Of a stretch of DNA of 64,000 nucleotides, positions 1 to 9,263 are shown piece after piece. How positions within the stretch are numbered: the stretch's first letter is position 1; the number at the start of each line of letters is the position of its first letter. The stretch is taken from contig JAPTJF010000176.1 of the NCBI GenBank assembly GCA_029339195.1, positions 1 through 64,000 on the forward strand, read 5' to 3'. The notes under the pieces are model-generated. The model worked only from the letters and a program-made list of their open reading frames with translations. It ran no database searches and was not told where the DNA came from. The position numbers and the translations under genes are program-made. Source of the DNA: Micractinium sp. NFX-FRZ. Its lineage: Eukaryota > Chlorophyta > Trebouxiophyceae > Chlorellales > Chlorellaceae.

Positions 1-150
1 GCCTGCCAGGCAGCATTGTGATCGGCTCAGAGAGCTGTCAAGCACAGTCTTTGCAGCACTGCCGCCCGCGCGTGTCTTTCAGCTTGCCTCCCCCCTCACT
101 CTTGTGCATCTTATTCTGTGCACCCGTGGGCGACACGTCACGTCCCGCAG

Positions 151-3100
151 GCACAACGTGGAGGGCTGCCGCATCCTGGTCACCGTGCCCGCCTGCCTGG
201 AGATCCTGCTCATGTCGCCCACGGCCCAGGACTGGGTGCGCCGCATCCGCTACACAATCCTGGATGAGGTGCGGGGGGCGGGGCGGGGCGGGGCGGGGGC
301 TACGAAATGGGTTGCCTTGGGTGGGCTGCCTGGGGATGACAGGGGGATGGCGGAATGGAGCGCCTCTGGCAGCTGAGCGTCGCTCACTGTGTGACTTGGC
401 AAACTGGAAGGGGCTTCCAATGTTGGTGCGAGCCCCCCAGCACATCTGGTAGCTAGCATGGCTGGCAGCAGTTGGCAGGTGGCAGTGCTTGGGGCTGCCA
501 AGGCACCCGTGAGAGTGTGTGTGTGGGGGGGGGGACTGCAAGCCAGGGGTTGTAGGCCCCGCGGGTGCTGCAGTATCAGTGGTCACTGCCGGCCTTCCCT
601 CCCCTTGCCTGCAGGTGCACTGCATGCGCGAGGTTCACCTGGGAGAGGGAGGGGCACGCGACGGGGCAGGTGAGCGGGCGCTGCCGCCGCTTGCAGCCGG
701 CTTGCATTGAACCTGAACCCGTGGAGAGTTGGGAGAGAGGCATGCGTGTGCGGGGTGCATGCAATGCGAGATTTGCAGGCGAGAACTTCCGAGGTGCTTC
801 CTGGCGTGGCGTCCAACAGGACACCTCCGGCTGTGAGGTGCCTGTCTGCCGGTGGCAGCTGACTGGTGGTCTTGGCCTACATTCACCTGCAGGTTCCTCA
901 ACCCCACGCCTTTTGGGCTGCGACCTTTTTTTCCTGATCTTCTTTTGCCCCTCCACCGCAGGCTCCATCTGGGAGCACGTCCTGTGCATGCTGCGCTGCC
1001 CCTTCCTGGCCCTGTCGGCAACCATCGGTGAGTCTAACGGCTTACCAATGCGTTGCCGTGCAGGGTGCCGGCAGCAGGGGCCGTGGGTGGGCAGCCAGCA
1101 GCAGCGGCGGCTGTGCCGGCATGCATGGTTGTATGCCACAGTACAATGCGACCACCCTTACTTCTTCATTGCCCAACCCTGCTGACCATATCAACGTACC
1201 TTCCTGTGCAGGCAACCCGGGGGAGTTCCGTGACTGGCTGGGCAGCGTGAAGCAGCTGCAGGCAGAGCAGGACGGTGCCGCCGGGCGGGCGCCCGCCTGG
1301 GGCGGGCGGCGGCACTACGAGGTGCTCCTGATCCAGCACTCTGTGCGGCACTCCGACCTGCGCATGCACACTTACCTGCCCCGCTGCCTGGCGGGGCCAG
1401 GCCAGGCGGAGCAAGCCGAGGGTTTTGAGGCTGGCGCCGGCAGCGACGGCGAGGATGGCATGGGCGACGGCGGCGCCTGGCAGGTGCCGCTGACGGAGCG
1501 GGTGGCTAGTCTGGAGGGCAGCCTGGTGGGCGGCACCCCTGGGCGCGCCGGCAGCGGCGCCGGCGGCGGCGAGCAGAGGAGCGAGCAGGGGGAGGGGCTG
1601 GGGGCGGGGTGCGGCGAGCTGCAACGCATGAACCCGCTGGCCACTTTGGAGATGGAGGATCTGCAGCAGGTGGGTGTCCGCTGGGCTTCCTGGCAGGCAG
1701 TTGGAGGCAGGTGGCCCGACTGGTTTGGCGCAGGAAGGGCCAGGTGGCGGTGGCAAGGCAGCGACAGCCCCGGCCCGCCAAGGCATGCGACATGAACGCT
1801 GCCACTGCGGCGGCTGCCCACACGGGCGTGACACTGGGGAGCCACCCCACCTTCCTGCCTGCGTGCCTGCTCCTCTTATCGCTTGTTCTTCCTCATGCAG
1901 GGCTGCTTCCCGCCTGAGCTGTCCCTGGAGCCAGCTACACCGACATTCAGCCCCGGATGACCCAGTGTCTTTCTCTCCCTCAATGCATCGTGCAGGGCTG
2001 CTTCCCTCCTGAGCTGTCCCTGGAGCCGGTTGATGTGGAGCAGCTGTGGGATGCAATGAGCTCGGCACTGCAGGCCACACAGGCAGGCTCCGCTGGCGGG
2101 CTGGACTGGCACGCCAACGTGAGTGTGGAGTTGGGGAGGTCGGGCTGAGGGAGATTGGGGGCAGCGAGTGGACAAAGCGTGCTGCACTGGCCTTGAGCAG
2201 CGGCGCGGAGCGGCGTAGCAAGCGCTAGGTGGCAGTGAGCGACATCCAGCCATAGCAGGTAGCAGAATCAGCTTGCCAAGGCAAGTCGTTCTGAAGGGGA
2301 TGTGCTGGTCCCACTCAATTTGGGGGGTGACCCTGTGCCCCTTCCTCTCCCCTGCAGGCTGTGGCACAGCTGGAGGCGCTGGCGCCAGAGCACTACTTTG
2401 CTGCTCTCAGCGCCGGCGGCGGCGCCAGTGGCAGCAGCAGCGCTGCCACCAACCGTGGGCCCTTCATCACTCGGCAACAAGTGCGGCAGTATGAGGCCGC
2501 CCTCAAGGCCCTGCTGCTCAGCTGGGCGACAGGCACCGGCAGCGAGGCTGGAGCGCCCGAGGGCCGCGCCGCGGCTGCCGCTGCACTGAGCGCCATCCGC
2601 GAGCAGTGCTACCAGCAGCCGCCGGAGCACGGCGCGATGCTCAAGGTACGCTGGCCCCTCCTGCTGCCTCCCGCTCACCGCCTCCCTCTTCACTGCTGCC
2701 CACTAGCGCACAACCCTGCAAGGAGGACCAGCAGGCCATGGTGGGCCTGTTGCTGGCTGCACCTCCCGCTGCCTCCCCCTCACCGACCTCTCCACTGCTT
2801 CACTTAACTCTGCAGGACGGGCAGGCCATGGTGGGCCTGGTTCTGGACCTGCTGCGCCGCCGCCTGCTGCCCGCCATCGCCTTCAGCTTTGCGCGGCGCG
2901 TGTGCCACCGGCTGGCGGAGGAGATGGTGGAGTACCTAGAGGCAAGCGGGACTGTTGGCCGGCTGGCTGGGCTGGTGCGGGCTGGGTGGCTGGCTGTCTG
3001 GCTGGGCTGCTACGTGCTAAGCGGTCCAATGGGCTGCACTGGCATGGGGACGGTATCGCCCCTGGTGGGTGGTAAGGGTGGCGCCGCCTCTGGAGGTGCA

Positions 3101-6100
3101 GCTGCTCCACAAGCAGATGAGCAGGCGGGAGGCTGAGGTTTTGCTGGCGGGAGGCGCTGGGCTGCTGACTCCTGCCCTGCTGGCAGCGCTGCCTGCCTAC
3201 CTGCCAACCTGCCTGCATCCCATGTGAGCATGCCCAGCCTATGATGCGCACAGGGGACGCAATGTGCTGGAGTGCAGAGGTACCCCTTTCCCCTGACATG
3301 CCCACTCCCCTCCTTTACCAAAGCAGGCATGTTATAAGCAGGCCCCTCTTCCCTGGCATGTGCCCTCCCCTCTCTACCCCAAGCAGGCCTGCGAGAAGCA
3401 GGACCGGGATGTGAACCATGCCAAGTACCGCACGCTGCAGCAGGAGGCGGAGCGGGCGGCCAAGGCAGCCAAGGCGGCCCGCGACCGCAAGCCCGACAAG
3501 CGGCGTGGCGAGGGGCAGGAGGGCGGGCCACCAGAGGACGCAGAGGGCGGCGCTACCTGGGATGCGGAGGCGGTGCTCCCGGAGTTCAGCTTGGCAGGTG
3601 CGTGGACGGGAGTGAAGGGCAGGACTGGATGGGGTGGAGGGCAAAAGGGTGGGGCCCAGCAGCAGCTGTTGGTGTCAGCCAGCCAGCCAGACGAGTAAAT
3701 CCTGCGCCACTGTGTGTTTCTCGGCCGCTGTGTCCGCTCCGTCGCGACCTCCTCACCCCACTCTTCCCGCTTCCTTTCCACGTTCCTTCCAACCTCGCAA
3801 GAAGCCCAACACACGATCGGCAACGGCAGTCGGCGTGGTACTGTAGGGTGCCTCCTCCTCTCCCCCCCATTCCCACCCCGCCTCCTCCTCTCTCCCCCTG
3901 TCCCTCCCCCTTGTCCTGGCCCGCAGGCAAGCCCAAGCAGCTGTCAGCCCAGGAGGTGGAGGAGCTCATCCAGGATGCGGCGGCCTCAGGCGGCATGGAC
4001 GCCACGAATGATCCGCTGGTGCGCGGCCTGCGCAGGGGCATCGGCATCCACCACGGCGGACTGCCCAAGACGTACCGCCAGGTGGGTGAGGGTGTACTGC
4101 AGATGTTTTAGAAGTATGGTGGCGAAACTACCTGCTTGTTCAGATTGAAAAGGATTCCATGTTCATATTCTAGTAGCGAAGTGGTGGCATGTGCAGGGTG
4201 GCAGGGATGGTTGGGGGTGGAGGCACGGGCAGCAGCCAGCTCAGCTCACCACGCCAGTGGCAGGCACGAGGCGGCGAGTAGAGCTCCGTGCAGCCTCCTC
4301 ATCCGTTTCTGTTGAGGTGTGGCCGTGTCTGGCCGCCCCCAATGCGCCCCCCTTTCTCCTGGAGCCCTGCACAATGGTGTCGTTTGCTGAGGTGTCGCTG
4401 TGGCTGACCCACCCCCTTCACACCTTCACCTCCCCCCCACGGGAGCCCTGCGCAGGCGGTGGAGATCCTGTTCCGTGCGGGGCACCTGCGCGTGGTGGTG
4501 GCCACCGGCACCCTGGCCTTTGGCATCCACATGCCCTGCAAGACCACCATCTTTGCGGGGGACCACCTGTTCCTGTCGGCACTCCAGTTCCGCCAGGTGG
4601 GTGGGTGTGTGTGTGGGTGGGTGCCTGCATACAGCAGGGAGGCAGGCCACCTCTCTTCTTATGAGTGCCGCGGTTCCGCCAGGTGGGTGGCGCCACAGGG
4701 TGGGTGGGTGGGTGGGTGCTTGCAACGATTGCACTGGGCTACATCGAGCAGGGAGGCAGGGCAACCTCCTTTTGTCGGTCGGCGCGGCAGTTCCGCCAGG
4801 TGGGGCGCACAGTGTGGGTGCCTCCCTGGAGTGGGGGGAGGGCAGCGTCACCACACAGCAAGGCGCTGCTCAGGCGAAAAGGGCGCCGACCAGGGCAGTG
4901 GCCACTCACGACGAGGGCTCTCCTGCCTTACCTTGACAGTCACTCATCTGTGGGTGCACAGGCACTGAGTCGAGCCCTGTGCCTGCTGCCTCTGCTGCCT
5001 CTCACCGCCCCTGCCCCGCGCCCCGCCTGCGGCCTGCGCCTCCCTGCAGATGATGGGGCGTGCGGGGCGGCGCGGCTTCGACCCTCTGGGCCACGTGGTC
5101 TTCTTCGGGGTTGGGCCCCGCAAGATCCGCAGCCTGATGGTGAGTGGTTTTTTGTGTGTTTTTTGTGTGTTTTGTGTGTGTGTGTGCGTTTTTCTTTTTC
5201 TTTTTCTTTTTTTGGGTTTGACGCCTGGATATGCCATACCAAGGGCTGAGCTCTGCCAGCGGCTGCATGCTGTGCATGCTCAGGAGGAAGCCAGCGCCGG
5301 GGTGCACAAGCATACACTGTGCTGCAGTGTAGCGTGGCATGAAATTGAAGGGTGCACCGCCCACGCTTCCTGCATCAACGTTAAGTGTGCGCTGCCCCTG
5401 CCCCCTGCCCCCCCGCTGCCTCGACCACAGATCTCTCCCGTGCCCCGCCTGGCGGGCCACTTCCCCCTCACCATCACCATGTGCCTGCGGGCGCTGGCCC
5501 TGAACAGCATCACCGCCAGCGGCGGGGCCGCCGCCTCCGGGGCCCGCGGCCTGGTGGGCGGGCGCGGCGGCCGCGGGAAGGGCGGCGAGGCGCCCGCTGT
5601 GGTCGTCCGCGACACCCTGGCGGGGCTCTTCCAGCGCCCCTTTTACGCCGAGAAGGACGCGGGGCTGCTGCAGCAGGTGCAGCATCTGTTCACCTTCACA
5701 ACGGAGTACCTGGCTCGCACCGGCACGATCAACCTGCGGGGAGAGCCGCTGGGTGAGATTCACCCATCCTTGATTAGTGTTTGCCAGGCCTGGGGGCCGC
5801 CGAGTAGACGAGGAGGCGCACCTTCCCTTGTCTATCTGCCTGCCTGACTGCATGCATGCCTGCCTGCCTGTTTGTATCTGTGAGGCCGCCCAGCTGCTTG
5901 CACCAGTAGATGGCGTTACCTTGGTTGCCCGCTGCAGGGCTGGCCAGCATGCTGTGCCACCTGCACTGGACCCACCCTGCTCTCTGCCCTCTGTACTCAC
6001 AACGTCACCCCTCGTTGCCGCCCCGCCCCTGCAGGGCTGGCGGGCATGCTGTGCCACCTGCACTGGACCGACCCCGCCAACATGGCGCTGGCCAGCCTGC

Positions 6101-8607
6101 TGCGCTGTGGCGTCATGGACCAGATCTGCCAGTGAGTGACGAGGGGCGGGCGGCAGGCAGGGGTGTCGGTTGCATGCATGGCGATCTTGCAGAGTGCACG
6201 TGACCTCACACATGCATGCCCCACCGATGCTGCTCTCGCGCTGCTGGCAAGCTGAGAGAGCGCACTGTGTACCCCTGTCTCTCCCTCTCTCCTGTGCAAG
6301 GGGCTCTGCCGAGGGCATGCCGGACACTACTGTACACGCCCTCATCGCTGCCGGGCTTACGGTCATGCCATTGCCCCCCTTCCCTGCGCGCAGGGGCACC
6401 GACGAGGGCATGCCGGACGCTTCCTTTGCGCCCATTGCTAACGCTTGCCGGTGGTAATGATACGCCCCCCTTCCCCTGTGTGTGCAGGAGCGCCGCCGAG
6501 GGCATGACGGACGCCGCCATTGCCTCCTTTGCTGAACGCTTGCCGCTGCTGGCCATGCTCCCCCCCTCCCCCTGTGTGTGCAGGAGCGCGACCGAGGGCA
6601 TGACGGACGCCGCCTTTGCCCCCATCGCCGAGCGCCTGCTGGTGGTGATGTGCCACCTCTTCCAGCGCCTGCCGCTGCGCGCCGCGCTGGCACGGCCCGA
6701 GCTCTACAGGGACTCTCCCTCCCTGGTGAGCCCCACATTGCAGCATGCCACCCCACGTAGCCCTCTACACTGTTGGTGCAGTACATGGCACCGTGTTCTG
6801 CCGTCTAGTGTTCGACAGTTTTGGTGTGTTACAAAGCACTTCCTTTGGTGTTGTACACACCAGTGTGTTCTGCGGCTACTGTTGAGCCTGCTGGCCTGCT
6901 GGCCTGGCTGCCCCGCATCCTGCTTTCCACACACAAAAAAACCTCTGTCCCTGCCCACAGGTGGTCCTCGAGGAGCTGCCTCCCTCTGTGAGGTCTGCCG
7001 TGCACCAGCACAACAGCGAGGCCCTGCACCTCTTCCTGGACTACGTGCGCTGCTACGTGGAGGGGCTGGCGGAGGGGGCCCTGCAGGAGCACGCAGCGCT
7101 GCCGCTGTCCGGCGTCCGCCTGCCCGTGGCGCCGGCGCCGCCGACAGGTGGGTCTCGGGGGCGGGTGTGGTGTGCACATGCCGATTGATTTGCACCCAGG
7201 AGGGCCGGGCCATGACCATGCCCGCTGCCAGGGAACGTGTGCCAGCACGCCTCCCTCCCCTCCGGTGCCTGCCGCATGAGTTGGGCAGCTGCCAGGGAAT
7301 GAGTGCCTCTTCGCCTCCCTCCCCGTTCCTCCCCCCCTGCAGCCGGCGCTCCGGCTCCCACGCCCCCTGCGGAGGACCCCCCTCTGCCAGGCTCCCTGCG
7401 CAGCCTGCTGGCCGAGCAGCGCGTCCGCTACTCGGTGTGCTCCCCCTTTGCCGCCCTGTCGGGGCGGGGCGACGACTTCAGCAACATGGATGACCTGGTG
7501 CGCAGCGTGCGCAGCGGGGTGCTTCTCGACATTGCCACGCTGCCCACTGTGGGCATGGTGGACCGGCACGGACAGGTGAGGGGCATGGCAAGGTGCAGGT
7601 GGGAGTGGGGTGTGCGGTGGGCGGGGGAAGTAGAGGGAGAGTGGGGTGGGCATGGTGGACCGGCACGGGTAGTTGAGGGCGATGGGTGGTATGAGTGGGT
7701 GGGAGTGGGGTGGGCGCGCTGTGGCCACGCTGCGTGGTATGTGCATCGGGTGACTGAGGTCATGATTAACCAGCGCGCCTACATGGGGGTTGCGCAAGGG
7801 CGCGGGTCTTGGGGGTGTGCATTAGGAGGGGCAGAGCATTGGATGGGAGAGATGGAGGGAGCGTGGGTTGGGGGGCGCATGGGCAGGCTGCAGTGCCAGA
7901 GCAACGTGGCGCACTCATATGTTTGTGGGCGTCAAACCGCAACCGCTCAACACAAAACAAACGTTGGCCGTCGCTCCCACTCAGCCGGCCTGCTCCCGGC
8001 CCTGGTCACACCTCACTGCCTCCGACCCCCGCTGCAGGCGGTGCCCCTCAACCGCTACGCCCTCGACTACTGGAAGCACGGGCAGAAGGCGGCGCTGGTG
8101 GAGGCCAACGGGCTGCGGGAGGGGGACGCCTGGCAGGTGGGGCACTGGCCTGGGGTTGCACTGCTGGGAGGGGAGGGGACACATTGGAAGTGTGCCTGAC
8201 GGGCGGCAGCGCAGTTGCGGGAGGCAAACGGACTGAGGGAGGGGCACGCCTGGCTGTTTTCACAGTGCAGTGGTGGGTGGATGCTGGCTGCGGGCAGTGA
8301 GCGCCTGCAGCAAGTCGCAACGGCCGGGGTTGGCTGCGAATAGTGGCCCGTTGCCCGTGCTGCTCCCACACAGGCAGCCAGTCACTGCACCCACACACAT
8401 TGTCATGCTGCCTGCCTGCCCACCGCCCCGCAGGCCCTCTCTGCGTTCTCCGACATCCTGCGGGTGGTGGCCACCGCCCTGGGCCAGCTGGCGCCAGCTG
8501 GCGCCTTCAGCCCCGTGGTGTACTGCATGGACCGCCTGGCGGGGGAGTACGCGGACAAGTTCAAGACGTTCAACAAGTCGGCTCAGGGAGGCAGGGGCGG
8601 CTATTGA
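151..8607 (+). CDS. DDX60-type Ski2-like DExH RNA helicase, C-terminal part (5' end outside window)
   Basis: Superfamily 2 RNA helicase of the Ski2/DDX60 group, which unwinds RNA and in animals acts in RNA surveillance and antiviral sensing. Exons by eye: 151-268, 615-669, 962-1027, 1212-1669, 1996-2118, 2358-2645, 2816-2941, 3387-3597, 3927-4081, 4456-4596, 5050-5139, 5431-5752, 6035-6131, 6584-6725, 6961-7147, 7343-7575, 8038-8136, 8434-8607. These join in one frame to about 1,027 residues ending in TGA. Seen in order: [13 protein letters not shown] (motif Ib region), DEVH box split over the first two exons, LSATIG (motif III), a charged insert, [30 protein letters not shown] (motif V) and [15 protein letters not shown] (motif VI), then a long C-terminal region typical of DDX60. 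Walker A must lie upstream of the window. The intron after 2941 starts with GC. Many introns hold copies of neighbouring exon edges. The family call is firm; a defence role in the alga is not shown. Confidence 0.9.
1896..2027 (+). repeat. Acceptor-side exon echo in helicase intron
   Basis: The acceptor plus exon start at 1991-2027 (tgcag followed by GGCTGCTTCC...) has a close copy at 1896-1932, inside the same intron, differing by about one base in 37. The downstream copy continues into conserved coding sequence ([10 protein letters not shown]), so the upstream one is the decayed or alternative copy. Confidence 0.85.
2655..2860 (+). repeat. About 97-bp tandem duplication across an intron-exon border
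   Basis: About 55 bp of pyrimidine-rich intron plus the exon start encoding QAMVGL occur twice in direct order, near 2660-2756 and 2757-2858. Only the second copy runs on into the helicase exon ([11 protein letters not shown]). Confidence 0.8.
3283..3405 (+). repeat. About 60-bp tandem intron-exon edge duplication
   Basis: The block beginning cccctttcccctgacatgcc near 3284 and ending aagcagg is repeated from about 3341 as cccctcttccctggcatgtg. The second copy contains the acceptor used for the exon at 3387 (CEKQDRD). Confidence 0.75.
4576..4812 (+). repeat. Three donor-side copies of the exon end FRQ|gtggg
   Basis: The exon end and donor (agttccgccaggtgggtg) at about 4584-4602 recur near 4673-4688 and 4790-4805, with looser similarity around them. 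Only the first can join in phase to the next exon MMGRAGRRG without extra sequence; use of the others is not excluded. Confidence 0.8.
5140..5221 (+). repeat. GT/T-rich low-complexity intron start
   Basis: Directly after the donor at 5139 comes a run of T and TG repeats followed by tctttt repeats. It stands out in a GC-rich region. No gene signal; part of the helicase intron 5140-5430. Confidence 0.8.
5931..6082 (+). repeat. Acceptor-side exon echo ([12 protein letters not shown] exon)
   Basis: The sequence ctgcagggctggccagcatg and what follows at about 5933-5980 closely matches the real exon edge at 6029-6076. Both encode [11 protein letters not shown]. The first copy runs into non-coding sequence. 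Confidence 0.85.
6290..6660 (+). repeat. Four tandem copies of one helicase exon start
   Basis: Four copies of acceptor plus exon start lie head to tail, each holding the core gagggcatg(a/c)cgga. They begin near 6301, 6392, 6489 and 6584. In phase with the upstream exon they read [31 protein letters not shown], [19 protein letters not shown] and [19 protein letters not shown]. The fourth continues into the conserved exon. Copy 2 has an in-frame stop; copy 3 is open straight through into copy 4. Copy 1 has a weak aag acceptor. Confidence 0.88.
7548..7680 (+). repeat. Donor-side exon echo (GMVDRHGQ)
   Basis: The exon end gggcatggtggaccggcacg at about 7551-7570 recurs at about 7649-7668, again followed by a ggtag/gtgag-like stretch. 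The second copy is intronic. Confidence 0.82.
8095..8257 (+). repeat. Donor-side exon echo ([12 protein letters not shown])
   Basis: The exon end encoding [12 protein letters not shown] at 8101-8136 has a decayed copy at about 8219-8254 (gaggcaaacggactgaggga...). It lies in the intron that ends at 8433. Confidence 0.8.
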
Positions 8608-8692
8608 GCTCGAGGGGACTCCAAGGGGCAGGGCCCCGAGGGGCGGCTACTGAGGGGACTGCCCACCAAGGGGCAGGGCCCCGAGAGGCGGC
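8588..8692 (+). repeat. Direct repeats at the helicase stop and 3' UTR
   Basis: The block ggggcagggccccgag occurs twice (about 8625-8640 and 8669-8684), each in a larger copy starting ggggact and ending aggcggc or gggcggc. A partial earlier copy overlaps the stop codon at 8605-8607. Confidence 0.75.
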
Positions 8693-9263
8693 GCCAAGTG
8701 GGACCCAGTGACGTGGCTGACCCAAAAGTCGGCGCTGGGCGGCGCTGATTGGCAGTGGGCTTGGCGTGGCATGCACTGACAGCCCAGCCAGAGTGAGGGT
8801 GACGTGGCGCCCCTCCGCCTCCCTGCTCACCTGTGCCCTGCTGCTGTGCTTGCAGTCTGGTTTGTGATGTGCAGAGCCTGTGGAACGCGCACCGAAGCAA
8901 AATGCCGTTTTGAGAGAGCTGACCTGGCCGGCGGCAGCGGGTGGCAGCTGGGGCGGCACTGCTGGCACTGCCACCTGTCTTTCTGCTGGGATGTATCTAT
9001 CTCCTTGCTCCAAGGGCTGTGAAATCCATTTATGTGAACAAGCAATCGAGAGCCGGGCGCCGTCTTTTACGTGCAGCCGCACTGGCTACGGACAGCGTGA
9101 CCTCCCACACGCCCGGCATGGAAGGCGGCAGCGGAGGGAGAAGCCGGAAGTGAGCTTCCGACGCTACGGCGCGCCCTCCGCTGCACCCGCGTTCGCACGA
9201 GCAGCTAGCTCAGGGGCGGCGGTCGGGCGGCAGTCGCACAGCAAACCGCGCGGCTGGCAGGAA
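8693..9263. other. Intergenic region between helicase and LRR kinase
   Basis: No conserved coding sequence seen on either strand. It should hold the helicase 3' UTR and the promoter and 5' UTR of the next gene. I see no clear TATA box or TGTAA signal. Confidence 0.5.

Noticed and set aside
5002..6786. 594-residue minus-strand open frame opposite the helicase
   Set aside because: It runs across clear helicase exons and introns alike, has no recognisable domain, and reflects the scarcity of stop codons in GC-rich DNA.
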